From NCBI RefSeq assembly GCF_009829075.1, contig NZ_WUQZ01000006.1:44024-108023 (forward strand): 64,000 nt of DNA. Direction: 5' to 3'. Made by a program: the position numbers and the translations under genes. Shown one piece after another: positions 25,219 through 35,469 of this stretch (position 1 is its first letter; each line of letters begins with the position of its first letter). The notes beneath the pieces are model-generated. The model was not told where the DNA came from. It was given only the letters and a program-made list of their open reading frames with translations, and ran no database searches. Source of the DNA: Sphingobacterium composti (GTDB lineage Bacteria > Bacteroidota > Bacteroidia > Sphingobacteriales > Sphingobacteriaceae).

Positions 25219-26214
25219 CTAGTTTTGAATAAGTGCTTTTGCAATAATATCAAAAGATTCCAAACGTTTCTTTGCATCAAAGATATAATTTGTTGTCATT
25301 ATTTCATCGGCTTGGTATTGATCTGCAAATGCTAAGACATCCTCACGAATTTCTTTTTCCGTTCCAATGAATGTACAGTTGACCATATTTTGCACGGCTT
25401 GTTCTATTTCTGAGATACCTTCATAGATTGGTTTTTCTGTTGGCGGAGAAAGCGGTTTGCGCAGATTAGTCAAAATTCCAGCGAACATATTGAACAAGCT
25501 AGTCGATTGAAAATGCGCTTCCTCTACAGTATCTGCTGCAACGATATTGACACAAATAATAAAATACGGTTTTTGTAAATATTGCGAAGGCTGAAATTTT
25601 TCGTGATAAATTTCTGTAGCTTGATTTAACATAGCAGGAGCGAAGTGCGCAGCAAATGCATAGGGTAATCCCAATTCAGCCGCTAAATATGCACTATCCG
25701 TACTCGAACCTAGTATATAAATCGGTATATCCAATCCTTCCCCAGGAAATGCACGGACTTTGGCTTGTGCATTATTCTCATCCAAATATTGTTGAAGTTC
25801 TTGAATATCATCTTTGAAATAAAATGAAGTATTTAGGTTATTGCGTCGTAATGCCATTGCTGTCACCTGATCTGTACCAGGCGCACGCCCCAGTCCCAAA
25901 TCAATTCTTCCTGGATAAATACTTTCTAAAGTTCCGAATTGTTCGGCTATGACCAATGGTGTATGGTTTGGTAACATAATTCCACCAGAACCAACTCGAA
26001 TTGTATTAGTTTTTCCAGCAATATGACCTATTAAAACCGAAGTAGCCGAACTCGCAATATGTGGCATGTTGTGATGTTCCGCAAACCAAAGACGTTCAAA
26101 ACCTAATTTTTCGATATGTTGTGCGCCTTCTACAGCACGTTGAATCGCTTCTGAGGGATTGCTGTTTTTACAAATAGTAGCTAATTCTAGCGCAGAAATT
26201 TTCAATTTATTCAT
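25219..26214 (-). CDS. LLM-class flavin-dependent oxidoreductase
   Basis: A 331-residue luciferase-like TIM-barrel protein expected to use reduced FMN. Visible motifs: LGFERLWFAEHHNMPHIASS near residue 38 (described by position), GSGGIMLPNHTPLVIAEQF near 77 and GRIDLGLGRAPG near 103. This pattern is the MsnO8/YhbW-like subgroup. Substrate unknown. It probably heads the three-gene leftward group with the lipoprotein and membrane protein that follow. Confidence 0.9.
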   Translation of the reverse strand: MNKLKISALELATICKNSNPSEAIQRAVEGAQHIEKLGFERLWFAEHHNMPHIASSATSVLIGHIAGKTNTIRVGSGGIMLPNHTPLVIAEQFGTLESIYPGRIDLGLGRAPGTDQVTAMALRRNNLNTSFYFKDDIQELQQYLDENNAQAKVRAFPGEGLDIPIYILGSSTDSAYLAAELGLPYAFAAHFAPAMLNQATEIYHEKFQPSQYLQKPYFIICVNIVAADTVEEAHFQSTSLFNMFAGILTNLRKPLSPPTEKPIYEGISEIEQAVQNMVNCTFIGTEKEIREDVLAFADQYQADEIMTTNYIFDAKKRLESFDIIAKALIQN

Positions 26215-26268
26215 AGTAATTTAAAGATACAATGAATAGGAAAGAAGATTGTAAATTCTATGTCTTAA

Positions 26269-27450
26269 TTAAATTTTTGAGCAATGTATGACAATGTGGT
26301 TCTCTGCGTAGTCGGTCACAAAGTAAAGAAAATCATTTCCGCCATCTTTGATTTTGAATTTCTTGCGAATGTCATCTACCTTAATAGGGAAATTTTTTGC
26401 AGCAACATTAGCTTTGGTAATCGTATTTGATTTTTTGAATTCTCCTAATGAATAGACATTTTGAATTTCGAAAATTCGTCCCAAAAAGTCATTTTCTATA
26501 GTATTTGAAGTATACAAATGCGTGTGGGTGTGCAATTTGAATAAACCAAATTCTTTGGCTATACTTTTGAAGGCACCAGCTTTTGTGACCGCTACATCAG
26601 GATCGTACAAGTATTTTAGAGGTTCTGAAGTCTTAACTAAAGCTGTTTTCTCTTCTTCTAAAGTGAAGGAAACATTTTGAAGTTCGTTAGAAAACAGACG
26701 AATCGCCGTTATCTTGGTTTCGCCATCATAGTTTCGATCTTGCAAGAATAATAATTCTTTACAATCGCCATCTAAACTAATAACGTAAAGTAATTTGACG
26801 TGTTTCAACTTTTGCAAAGCTGAATTGATATCCATTAAAGGAGAAAGTTTACACAAAATGTATCGCGATTTGCGGAAAAACATATCCTGCAACTCCACGA
26901 TATTCGGTTCGCAGTCTTCTAGAAGGAATACTTTTGCATGATTAACACGACGAGAGGGGTCGATGTAAATGTAATCAATAGAATCATCTTCTTGATCTTC
27001 TACAAATTTAACACCATCGGTATGCAGAGGCACTAAATTTCGCACGCCCAATTGTTCTGCATTATGCTTTACAATGTGTGATAGTTTTTCGTTTAGCTCG
27101 CAATGTACGACGATTTCTGCTTCCTGCGCGATATAGCAACTATCTACACTAAATCCACCCGTTACGTCAACGACTTTGCTTCCATTTTGGATTAACGATT
27201 GCTTTACAAGCGCCGTATGTTCAGAGGAACATTGTTCCAAATTGATTTTATCCGGATAGTAGATGTTTGAAGAAAAAGCCCAAGTTGGAAGCTTTTTACA
27301 AGCACGTTGCCAGCCATCTATTTGCGCGGCTAATTCGGATGAAGAAACTTCTGGGAACGGACTTTTCTTAAAAGCAACAGCAGATGGTTCCAACTGTCTG
27401 ATAGCTTTTATAAATTCCTGAACCTCTTTATTTAATATATTTCTATTCAT
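26269..27450 (-). CDS. PG_1098-type class I SAM-dependent methyltransferase (THUMP-like)
   Basis: A 393-residue protein found mainly in Bacteroidota. The Rossmann methyltransferase core spans residues 75-240, with VVDVTGGFSVDSCYIAQ near 92 as the SAM loop and YIYIDPSRR near 165 as a DPxR-type catalytic motif. N-terminal residues 1-70 form the helical domain typical of the group; the C-terminal part carries the THUMP-like region. It probably methylates an RNA, but the target is not known. Overlaps the aspartate kinase stop by 8 bases, so it is cotranscribed with that gene. Confidence 0.85.
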   Translation of the reverse strand: MNRNILNKEVQEFIKAIRQLEPSAVAFKKSPFPEVSSSELAAQIDGWQRACKKLPTWAFSSNIYYPDKINLEQCSSEHTALVKQSLIQNGSKVVDVTGGFSVDSCYIAQEAEIVVHCELNEKLSHIVKHNAEQLGVRNLVPLHTDGVKFVEDQEDDSIDYIYIDPSRRVNHAKVFLLEDCEPNIVELQDMFFRKSRYILCKLSPLMDINSALQKLKHVKLLYVISLDGDCKELLFLQDRNYDGETKITAIRLFSNELQNVSFTLEEEKTALVKTSEPLKYLYDPDVAVTKAGAFKSIAKEFGLFKLHTHTHLYTSNTIENDFLGRIFEIQNVYSLGEFKKSNTITKANVAAKNFPIKVDDIRKKFKIKDGGNDFLYFVTDYAENHIVIHCSKI

Positions 27451-28711
27451 TCAAATCTTTAACCAATATCTGGCAAGTATATTGATCCTTAAGTTCGCGA
27501 ATTATTTCTTTATTTACTAATACTCGATTAATTGTTTGTTGATTATAGTAACGAATAGTAATCAATTCCAAACCTTTTTCTACTGAAACTTTGAATCTTT
27601 TTTCTAAATCTTCTAGCAACGCATCAATATTTGAACCGGTATTATCTACACTAATAGCAAAACTAATCGCACTATTGTGCATCATATTGATCTTAATACG
27701 GTGTTCGTGCAAGAGATTAAAAATATGCGATAAATTGTCTTCTACGATAAACGAAAAGTCGCGCGGTTGGATATTAATAAAAACCTGATCTACCTTAAAT
27801 ATAAAAGATGGAACGGGTAAAGTTTGATTTGTTGTACGGATCACTGTTCCTGTTTTTTCGGGATTAATGAATGAACGTACATTTAGTGTTATCTTCTTAT
27901 TTTGTAGTGGTTTAATAGTCTTTGGGTGAATGACTGTTGCTCCGTAATACGTAAGTTCAATCGCGTCAGTATACGATAATTCTGGAATTAATTCTGTCTC
28001 CGCAAACCATTTAGGGTCGGCATTTAGTACACCAGGAACATCCTTCCATATCGTAATATCCTCTGCATTCAAGCAAGAAGCAAAAATAGCAGCCGAATAA
28101 TCCGATCCTTCACGTCCAAGCGTAGTTGTAAAATTCTCTGATGTAGAACCGATAAAACCTTGTGTGATGACGATGTGTTCATCCAAAATTTCAGGTAAGT
28201 CACGACGAATTTTATCTTCTGTCAATTGCCAATTGACTTTTCCTTCACGATGCGTATTATCTGTTTGAATGTAATCTCGTGCATCAGTCCATTTCGCTTT
28301 CATTCCTATATGCTGAAGGTAGGAGGCAATGATTTTAGAAGAAAGTAATTCCCCTAATGAAACTATTTGGTCGTATAAATAATCGTATGAGTCTTGAGGT
28401 TCCTCTTCCAATATCCATTCCACTTCGACAAATGAGTTGGCTAACTCATTAAATATGGGATGGTTCGTATCTTCAAATAAATCTTGCAGTATTTGATTAT
28501 GCTCATCTTTTATTTCATTCAAGTAACCGAAATAATCACCATTCTGATGAAAAAATGCATTGATAAGTTGCTCGAGTTTGTTCGTGGTCTTATTGACTGC
28601 GGAAACTACAACTAATAATTCCGAAGAATTATATGTGGATATGATAGAAGTTACGTTTTTTATGTTTTCAGCATTCTTTACAGAAGCACCACCAAACTTA
28701 AATACTTGCAT
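27443..28711 (-). CDS. Aspartate kinase
   Basis: A 422-residue monofunctional aspartokinase phosphorylating aspartate, the first step to Lys, Thr and Met. The N-terminal signature is KFGGASV at residues 5-11; the SDYSAAIFAS and WKDVPGVLNADP blocks near residues 205-230 line the active site. Residues 300-420 contain two ACT domains (FINIQPRDFSF and LELITIRYYN) for feedback control. It overlaps the downstream methyltransferase start and lies 20 bases after the DUF3298 lipoprotein gene. Not fused to homoserine dehydrogenase. Confidence 0.93.
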   Translation of the reverse strand: MQVFKFGGASVKNAENIKNVTSIISTYNSSELLVVVSAVNKTTNKLEQLINAFFHQNGDYFGYLNEIKDEHNQILQDLFEDTNHPIFNELANSFVEVEWILEEEPQDSYDYLYDQIVSLGELLSSKIIASYLQHIGMKAKWTDARDYIQTDNTHREGKVNWQLTEDKIRRDLPEILDEHIVITQGFIGSTSENFTTTLGREGSDYSAAIFASCLNAEDITIWKDVPGVLNADPKWFAETELIPELSYTDAIELTYYGATVIHPKTIKPLQNKKITLNVRSFINPEKTGTVIRTTNQTLPVPSFIFKVDQVFINIQPRDFSFIVEDNLSHIFNLLHEHRIKINMMHNSAISFAISVDNTGSNIDALLEDLEKRFKVSVEKGLELITIRYYNQQTINRVLVNKEIIRELKDQYTCQILVKDLNE

Positions 28712-28731
28712 GTATAATTTTCGTAATAAGG

Positions 28732-29544
28732 TTAATTCAAAGACTGCTTTATGCTGTTGATATACTTCTTCCCATTCGGATTCAATATTTTCTCAATATC
28801 CGAATAGGGTATTTCTAGAAGTGTAGGTCCTTCTGCATAAGGTCTAATTTCGTATTCATTAAAATATATGATTAAACTATTTTTGGTTAGTCCAAAATTA
28901 TCGTTAATCGCAAAAGTACCATTTTCAAAAAAGAAATTCTTCGCTAATGAAACAGAATCTGCTAAATTTTCATTTTTTCTAAAATGTGATTCCGCAATTT
29001 TTGTCAGATCAGTGATTTTTTCCTTTTCTACAATGTCTTTTATTTCAATTTTCTTTTTATTCTGAATATCAATATTAGAAATAATAGTGTAATGATTGCC
29101 GTGTGCGCCTCCAGTATACTCATCTACTGCAGTAGACAATGTCATAAACAAGGGTGTAATGGTCCAAACTTCACTCTTCACATTTTTATACCAAGGGAAA
29201 TTAATATTCCGTGTGCTACTTTCCTCTACGAATTCATTAAATCCCCAAATAAAAGATTGTGCAGCTAGCTCTGCCGACTCATCTCCATCCACTAAGATAT
29301 ACGGATGAATGATTTTGTTTAGAACTGTATCTTCAAAATGAGGATACGATATTTGATAATATGCAGTATCTATATTGTCGTCATTTTCTACTAAATATGA
29401 ACTGATATCTTTATACGTTTTATAAGAATATATCAATGTATCAGACGATAAGCCGGCATGATAACCTTCTCCAATGGTATCTTTAGTTTGTTGAACACAA
29501 GAGCCAAAAGATAAAAGAATGAAAATGGATAAAATTTTGACCAT
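28732..29544 (-). CDS. DUF3298/DUF4163 (RsiV-like) lipoprotein
   Basis: A 270-residue exported lipoprotein with signal peptide ending LSFGSC (Cys16). The core (residues 45-260) reads YYQISYPHFEDTVLNKII, then TAVDEYTGGAHGNH and a C-terminal FFENGTFAINDNFGLTKNSLIIYFNEYEI-like segment (cited by position near 205-235), the DUF4163 plus DUF3298 architecture. In Firmicutes RsiV this fold binds lysozyme, but here it is a lipoprotein without an anti-sigma domain. Function unknown. Confidence 0.85.
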   Translation of the reverse strand: MVKILSIFILLSFGSCVQQTKDTIGEGYHAGLSSDTLIYSYKTYKDISSYLVENDDNIDTAYYQISYPHFEDTVLNKIIHPYILVDGDESAELAAQSFIWGFNEFVEESSTRNINFPWYKNVKSEVWTITPLFMTLSTAVDEYTGGAHGNHYTIISNIDIQNKKKIEIKDIVEKEKITDLTKIAESHFRKNENLADSVSLAKNFFFENGTFAINDNFGLTKNSLIIYFNEYEIRPYAEGPTLLEIPYSDIEKILNPNGKKYINSIKQSLN

Positions 29545-29568
29545 ATAGCTGTTAGGTTTAGTAACCTA

Positions 29569-30258
29569 CTATTTTGCTTTAAAATGCTTAATTACTCTTT
29601 TGCCAAATAAAGTGCTTCCCAAACGGATCATATTACTACCTTGTTCGATAGCAATTTTGTAATCAGAAGACATGCCCATTGATAAAGTATCAAAGGATTC
29701 TTCTTTACGGAAATAACTTACCTTAATACCATCAAACAACACTTTCAATTCATAAAATTCCTCTTTTATAAATTTCTCATTGTCTGTATTTGTCGCAATG
29801 CCCATCAATCCACGAATACGGATGTTTTCTAATTCAGTAAATTCTTGGCTTTCTAACAATTCGATTAGCTCGACATGATCTAAACCAAATTTAGTATCCT
29901 CATCTGCAATATGAACTTGCAATAAACAATCAATAATACGATTGTTTTTTAGAGCGTGTTTGTTTATTTCTTTCAGTAATTTGATAGAGTCTACGGATTC
30001 AATCATAGAAATGAAAGCAGCAATATACTTTACTTTATTTGTCTGCAAATGACCTACCAAGTGCCATTCAATATCCTTAGGTAGCTTTTCATATTTATCT
30101 ACCATTTCTTGGACAAGGTTTTCGCCAAAAATACGTTGCCCAGCATCATAAGCTTCTTGTATATCTTCTATTGGTTTTGTCTTAGATATTGCCACTAGAG
30201 TTACTCCCAAAGGTTTTAACTCATTATGTATTTCCTCAATATTTGCCGTAATGCTCAT
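29569..30258 (-). CDS. YggS family pyridoxal-phosphate homeostasis protein
   Basis: A 229-residue PLP-binding single-domain barrel resembling the N-terminal domain of alanine racemase. PLP-lysine lies in AISKTKP (Lys26); FGENLVQEM and WHLVGHLQTNKVK are family signatures, and the phosphate site is in LSMGMSSDYKIAIEQGSNMIRLG near residue 190 (by position). It buffers PLP and affects amino-acid pools in other bacteria; no catalytic activity is known. Divergent from the DUF4296 gene. Confidence 0.95.
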   Translation of the reverse strand: MSITANIEEIHNELKPLGVTLVAISKTKPIEDIQEAYDAGQRIFGENLVQEMVDKYEKLPKDIEWHLVGHLQTNKVKYIAAFISMIESVDSIKLLKEINKHALKNNRIIDCLLQVHIADEDTKFGLDHVELIELLESQEFTELENIRIRGLMGIATNTDNEKFIKEEFYELKVLFDGIKVSYFRKEESFDTLSMGMSSDYKIAIEQGSNMIRLGSTLFGKRVIKHFKAK

Positions 30259-30327
30259 TATAAAAAACTATTTAAGAAGATAAATTATTATTTTACAAGA
30301 TGTACCCAATAGAAGAGTATCATTTCG

Positions 30328-30335
30328 TATTTTTG
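30328..30335 (+). promoter_or_regulatory. -7 element upstream of the DUF4296-mutS2 operon
   Basis: TATTTTTG matches TAnnTTTG exactly, 14 bases before the ATG at 30350. No TTG is found 19 bases upstream. Confidence 0.45.
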
Positions 30336-30349
30336 TACAAATTTAAGCA

Positions 30350-31261
30350 ATGCAAAGGTTATTATACAGCATATTTATATCGTTTTTTTTGATTCTATCT
30401 TGTGCGAAGTCAAAACCGAGTGGTGTAGTATCAGAAAGTAAAATTACTGAAGTACTTACAGAGGTTTCTTTACTTGATGGATATTTGAATTCGTTGCCAT
30501 CAGATAGTGCTAAACGTGTTATGCCTGTGCTCTACGACAAGATTTTTCAAAAGTATAAATTAGATTCGGCAACTTTTGTCAAAAATTTAGACTTTTATTT
30601 TGGGAATCCAAATTTGACAGATAAGATTTATACAGTAGTAAATAATAATTTGAGCAAATTGGAGCGTGATTTTCATGTGGAAGATTCTGTAAGAAATGCT
30701 AGACAACAGGATTCTATGAATAGAATTAATTATTGGCAACGAGTATACAGTAGAAGGGAGAACTTGAGGTATTACAATGCAAGTGATACAGGCTATAAAA
30801 ATTATTATGAATTTAACAGAAGAGCTATTAATAATTCAAATGTAGAGTTTATTAGTAATTATTTAAATCTATCTCCTACGCCAAATTTAATTATGCTACA
30901 TAAAGATAGTTTGGCAAATTATATGCGAAAGTATAAATCTCCGTTTATTTATGTTGATACCACAGCACAAAAAGAGATAGAAAAGCAGCAATACAAAGTT
31001 CTAAGTAATACTTTTATCAATACTTTAAAAATATATCACCCATTAGGGAAATTCGCTGAGTCAGCACCATCACGCCCCGCAATGCGAGATAGTGCTCTCG
31101 TAGAAGTATTGCCTACGGAATTACAACCGATGGAGGCTCCAATTGATTCGGTATCAACCTTACAAGGTGAAGGCCCCAATACAGATCAACTGCGACAGCG
31201 AAGAGAAATGCTACGAAGTGATAGAATGGTCAAACCTGTAAATCGAGCGTTACCGCAATGA
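30350..31261 (+). CDS. DUF4296 lipoprotein
   Basis: A 303-residue lipoprotein (signal peptide ending LILSC, Cys18). The DUF4296 domain lies in residues 25-110, with SKITEVLTEVSLLDGYLNS and KYKLDSATFVKNLDFYF. The rest is low-complexity with many Asn, Arg and Tyr residues (110-300) and is not a recognised domain. The family is restricted to Bacteroidota and uncharacterised. Its stop overlaps the mutS2 start (ATGA), so the two are co-translated. Confidence 0.85.
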   Translation: MQRLLYSIFISFFLILSCAKSKPSGVVSESKITEVLTEVSLLDGYLNSLPSDSAKRVMPVLYDKIFQKYKLDSATFVKNLDFYFGNPNLTDKIYTVVNNNLSKLERDFHVEDSVRNARQQDSMNRINYWQRVYSRRENLRYYNASDTGYKNYYEFNRRAINNSNVEFISNYLNLSPTPNLIMLHKDSLANYMRKYKSPFIYVDTTAQKEIEKQQYKVLSNTFINTLKIYHPLGKFAESAPSRPAMRDSALVEVLPTELQPMEAPIDSVSTLQGEGPNTDQLRQRREMLRSDRMVKPVNRALPQ

Positions 31262-33639
31262 TATATCCACAAAATGCCATAGATAAGTTAGGATTCTCAG
31301 AGATTCGGGAATTAATAAAAGAGAAGTGTTTGAGTGAGGCAGGTCGATTAATGGTAGAAAAAATTCAACCGCAAATCAAAACCGATCAAATTGATCGGTT
31401 CTTGCGTCAAACACACGAATTTAAACAATTACTGACGCATGATGAGCCACTTCCTGTGGATCATATTTATCCTATAAAACCTTTGGCTGAAAAAGCTAAG
31501 TTGGAAGGGGCTTTTCTGGTAGAAGATGAATTATATCGCATGCTTTTGGCATTGCGTACTGTATTCAATATAATTCGCTATTTCAATGATAGGGAAGGTC
31601 AATATGCGCATTTGGAGTTATTATTTGAGCATTTACCAATTGAGAAATCTATTATTCGTTCTATTGAACGTGTGTTAGATGAACGCGGTAAATTAAAAAA
31701 TAATGCTTCTCGCTTACTTGAAGCTATCACGCATGAAATAGCGAAGTCTGAACAAGAAGCACGTAAACGTCTTGATATCGTTTACAGGCAAGCGCAAGCA
31801 AGTGGTTGGACGGCAGATGGCAATCTTACCATACGAGATGGACGATTATGTATTCCTATTTTGGCAGAGAATAAAAGAAAGCTAAAAGGTTTGATACATG
31901 ATGAGTCAGCTACAGGACAAACTGCTTATATAGAGCCAGAAGAAGTCTTTCACTTAAATAATCGCGTGCGAGACTTGGAGTTTGACAGAAGGAGAGAGGT
32001 AATTCGTATTTTAACAGAATTGACTTCCGAGATACGTCCTCATGTACCACTTTTGCTTTCTTACCATGGTTTAATCACCAAGTTAGATTTTGTACGAGCA
32101 AAAGCTTTGTTTGCTATTGATTTGCAAGCGAATATGCCTTTGTTGGATAAAGAAGCAAGCATTAATTTGATTCAAGCGCGTCACCCAATATTGTATTTGA
32201 ATTCACTACGTGAAAAGAATCAAGTGGTTCCTTTGAATATCAAAATAGATGCTATAGATCGTGTTATCTTGGTTTCTGGACCTAATGCGGGTGGCAAATC
32301 TGTTTGTATGAAAACGGTTGGTTTATTGCAGATTATGGTGCAATCTGGACTATTGATTCCTGCTGACGAAAGTTCGTCAGTTGGGATATTCAAGCAGATT
32401 TTTGCAGATATCGGCGATGATCAGTCTATTGAAAGTGACTTGAGTACCTATTCGGCTCATCTTTCCAAGATGAAACACTTCACTACTTTTGCGAATGCAC
32501 GTACATTGGTCCTGATAGATGAATTTGGAACGGGAACTGACCCCCAATTTGGTGGTCCTATTGCGGAAGCAGTCTTGGAGCAATTAAATAAAAAGCAGGT
32601 TCGCGGTGTAATTACCACGCACTATTCAAACTTAAAATTATTTGCGAGTCATACAAAAGGTTTGGAAAATGCATCTATGCTATTTGATAATCAAAAGATG
32701 CAACCGTTGTATATTTTACAGATTGGCAAACCGGGTAGTTCGTATGCTTTCGAAATAGCACAAAAAATAGGACTTGCAAACGATATTTTAGAATCTGCTA
32801 AGCAAAAAATTGGGATTCAACAAAAAAAGGTTGATACGTTGTTAGTTGACCTCGAGCGTGACAAAAAAGAAATTGTTGACACTAAATATGCTATTAGTAA
32901 ACGTGAGCGTGAGCTTGCTGAGCTCAAAGCTAAATACGAGAATTTAAATTCAGACATAGAGGCTAACAAAAAAGAAATTATTCGTAAAGCAAAAGAAGAA
33001 GCTAAACTAATCCTGAAGGATGCAAATAAACTTATCGAAAACACAATTTCAGAAATCAGATCTGTAAGGGCTGATAAAGATAAAACCAAAGAAATTCGTT
33101 CGAAACTGAATAAAAGTTTAGATCAACACAACTCTACTTTGCAAAAGGATATAAAAAAACCGTCTGTGTCTAATACTAGTGTAACTACAGAGCTTGAAGT
33201 GGGAGATTGGGTGCGTATAGAAGATTCCAATTCTGAAGGTGAAATATTAGAGATTACTAAAAGCAACAGTTTAATTATCGCTTTAGGTGAACTCCGTACG
33301 GTTGTTAAAAAGAATCGTGTTACAAAATTACGTAGCAAGGAAAAATCAAAAGCTATCAAACGCCAAACTTCTGTTTCTACTGAGTCTGCAGCTGATTTTT
33401 ATCCCGAAATAGATGTGCGCGGAATGCGTACAGAAGATGCGTTGCAAAAAATTGAATTGGTATTAGATAGAGCTGTGATGATAGGTTACCCTACATTGAA
33501 AATTATTCATGGTAAGGGTGATGGTATTTTACGAAAGTTTATTAGGGATTATTTGCGTAAATATAATCATGTTTCCCGTTTTGAAGATGAACACGCAGAT
33601 AGAGGAGGAGATGGTATTACATATGCTTATATTGGTTAA
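31258..33639 (+). CDS. mutS2: MutS2 family ATPase/endonuclease with Smr domain
   Basis: A 793-residue MutS-like protein. The ATPase has Walker A SGPNAGGKSVCMKT near residue 342 and Walker B LVLIDEFGTGTDP near 417. Residues 510-610 are a charged coiled coil, and the C-terminal Smr domain (residues 715-793) has EIDVRGMRTEDAL and HGKGDGILR, the nuclease motif. It lacks mismatch-recognition domain I. MutS2 suppresses recombination in some bacteria and rescues collided ribosomes in others; which role applies here is not visible in the sequence. Confidence 0.96.
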   Translation: MIYPQNAIDKLGFSEIRELIKEKCLSEAGRLMVEKIQPQIKTDQIDRFLRQTHEFKQLLTHDEPLPVDHIYPIKPLAEKAKLEGAFLVEDELYRMLLALRTVFNIIRYFNDREGQYAHLELLFEHLPIEKSIIRSIERVLDERGKLKNNASRLLEAITHEIAKSEQEARKRLDIVYRQAQASGWTADGNLTIRDGRLCIPILAENKRKLKGLIHDESATGQTAYIEPEEVFHLNNRVRDLEFDRRREVIRILTELTSEIRPHVPLLLSYHGLITKLDFVRAKALFAIDLQANMPLLDKEASINLIQARHPILYLNSLREKNQVVPLNIKIDAIDRVILVSGPNAGGKSVCMKTVGLLQIMVQSGLLIPADESSSVGIFKQIFADIGDDQSIESDLSTYSAHLSKMKHFTTFANARTLVLIDEFGTGTDPQFGGPIAEAVLEQLNKKQVRGVITTHYSNLKLFASHTKGLENASMLFDNQKMQPLYILQIGKPGSSYAFEIAQKIGLANDILESAKQKIGIQQKKVDTLLVDLERDKKEIVDTKYAISKRERELAELKAKYENLNSDIEANKKEIIRKAKEEAKLILKDANKLIENTISEIRSVRADKDKTKEIRSKLNKSLDQHNSTLQKDIKKPSVSNTSVTTELEVGDWVRIEDSNSEGEILEITKSNSLIIALGELRTVVKKNRVTKLRSKEKSKAIKRQTSVSTESAADFYPEIDVRGMRTEDALQKIELVLDRAVMIGYPTLKIIHGKGDGILRKFIRDYLRKYNHVSRFEDEHADRGGDGITYAYIG

Positions 33640-33657
33640 TTCAAGAGGAAGAAGGAA

Positions 33658-33858
33658 GTGAATATAGAAGAATTAAAAAAAGAATTATTAGGGAAAACTT
33701 TCTCTGAAAAAGTGCAGATTAGTGAAGATCAAATTGTGGTCGATGTACCATTGTTTCTCAAAATACAATTTATTGAACTGGAACAATGGCAGCGAGATAT
33801 AACAAAGTGTCCTGCCTATGTCCGCTTAATGAAGTTTAAAGAGGCGATAAGTAACTAG
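33658..33858 (+). CDS. Small conserved hypothetical protein (66 residues)
   Basis: A 66-residue, soluble, slightly acidic protein starting at GTG, 18 bases after mutS2 on the same strand. It has an N-terminal helix rich in Glu and Lys (IEELKKELLG) and a C-terminal helical region containing EQWQRDITKCPAYVRLMKF. No recognised domain. The position suggests cotranscription with mutS2. Its reality is supported by spacing and amphipathic composition only. Confidence 0.6.
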   Translation: MNIEELKKELLGKTFSEKVQISEDQIVVDVPLFLKIQFIELEQWQRDITKCPAYVRLMKFKEAISN

Positions 33859-33997
33859 TAGTAAGCATTTCTAAAGCCTTATAAAATTAGTGCTTTATTT
33901 TTTTCATTTACAAAAGGTTAAAGATATTATTCACCTTGACTGTTTCATAAGCCGAAAATAAAAAGCTATTACATTGGTATACAAACATTCAATAGAA

Positions 33998-34025
33998 AAA
34001 TAGCTCGGAATTTTCCGAGCTATTT
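33998..34025. terminator. Bidirectional terminator between mutS2 unit and permease
   Basis: A 12-bp perfect stem aaatagctcgga / tccgagctattt with a 4-base loop sits between convergent genes, 5 bases from the permease stop. On the minus strand it is followed by a five-T run; on the plus strand by ggctttt. Confidence 0.8.
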
Positions 34026-34030
34026 GGCTT

Positions 34031-35461
34031 TTATAACATTTTTTTCTTGTCTTTATTCGCTTTCACGAGTCTATAACTTATGTATAGCAGGATTATCCAT
34101 ACGGGTATTAATTCTACAGATATCTTTAAGTCTGTCAGCCACATTAACCCCAATACGCCAAACAAAAATATCAACGTAAGGTAATTGCTTATAGGATAGA
34201 ATAGACTTGGAAATTTAGTCTTTTCATTGGCTTTGCTTTTCTGCTTTTTGAAGTATAAATGTGTCCAACAAATCATAATCCAATTAATAACTAGTGAAGA
34301 AACAACTAAAGACATCAAAATACCAAGTGCTTCTTCGGGCATTATTTTATTGATAATAATACAAATACCCACCAAAACTGCTGAAACCATTAATGCAGAA
34401 ATAGGAGCGTGGTTTTTATTTAATTTTTTCAAAAATTTAGGCGCATTTCCTTGTTCTGCCAAGCCATAAAGCATGCGGGAATTGCTATATACGCAACTGT
34501 TATATACTGAAAGAGCTGCTGTTAGGACAATTACGTTAAGTACATTAGCAATGAAACTCATGAAATCATAAGTCTTTCCAAATACGGTAAAATGCTTGTC
34601 ATTCAATATGTCAAATACTTCTACGAAAGGACTTGTGTTTGCTGTAATAGATCTCCATGGCATCAATGAAAATAATATAAATAAAGCGCCTACGTAGAAA
34701 ATCAATATACGAATCAAAACTTGATTGGTCGCTTTTGGAATATTTTTCTCTGGATTTTCAGCCTCAGCAGCTGTTATGCCTACTAATTCTAACCCTCCAA
34801 ATGAAAACATAATAATCACTAAAGCAGCTAAGAGACCTTGAAATGAACCATCGGAATTTTGTTCAAACCATCCTTTTGGGAAGAAACCTCCATCATTAAC
34901 CAAATTTCGGACTGTAGCGTGCTCACCCTCAGCTCCTGAGATCAGAAGATAAGCCCCAAAGATAATCATAGCTATAATTGCAGTTACTTTGATTATAGAA
35001 AACCAAAATTCTGTTTCACCATAAACCTTAACTGATGTAAGATTCAATGCATTAATTACCACAAAGAAGAAGAGGCTGGATGCCCATAATGGTATCTCAG
35101 GCCACCAAAATTGTACGTAGACACCGATTGCTGTAAGTTCCGCCATACTTACTAGGATATAGAGTATCCAATAATTCCAACCCGAAGCAAAACCTGCAAA
35201 TGGACCCCAATATTTATTCGCAAAATAGGAGAAACTTCCGGATACAGGTTCGTCTACGACCATTTCACCCAGTTGTCTCAAAATGAAAAAGGCGAAAATC
35301 CCCGCTATAGCATACCCCAATATAACAGACGGGCCAGCTAAAATAGCAGCTTTTCCAATTCCTAAGAATAAACCTGTTCCCACAGCTCCACCTATAGCAA
35401 TAAGCTGAATATGTCTATTGCTCAAACCTCTTTTAAGTTCTTTTTCTTTGTTTTCCTCCAC
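34031..35461 (-). CDS. Amino acid permease (APC superfamily, AAT family)
   Basis: A 476-residue membrane protein with 12 hydrophobic helices. The N-terminal LSNRHIQLIAIGGAVGTGLFLG is the AAT-family signature (cited by position, residues 13-34), and the GELVxDEPVSGSF-type segment EMVVDEPVSGSFS follows near residue 66. It imports an amino acid by proton symport. Aromatic, proline and GABA permeases all belong here; specificity cannot be decided. A single gene bounded by a terminator, 8 bases after the T9SS plug gene on the same strand. Confidence 0.92.
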   Translation of the reverse strand: MEENKEKELKRGLSNRHIQLIAIGGAVGTGLFLGIGKAAILAGPSVILGYAIAGIFAFFILRQLGEMVVDEPVSGSFSYFANKYWGPFAGFASGWNYWILYILVSMAELTAIGVYVQFWWPEIPLWASSLFFFVVINALNLTSVKVYGETEFWFSIIKVTAIIAMIIFGAYLLISGAEGEHATVRNLVNDGGFFPKGWFEQNSDGSFQGLLAALVIIMFSFGGLELVGITAAEAENPEKNIPKATNQVLIRILIFYVGALFILFSLMPWRSITANTSPFVEVFDILNDKHFTVFGKTYDFMSFIANVLNVIVLTAALSVYNSCVYSNSRMLYGLAEQGNAPKFLKKLNKNHAPISALMVSAVLVGICIIINKIMPEEALGILMSLVVSSLVINWIMICWTHLYFKKQKSKANEKTKFPSLFYPISNYLTLIFLFGVLGLMWLTDLKISVELIPVWIILLYISYRLVKANKDKKKML

Positions 35462-35469
35462 TGTAAATG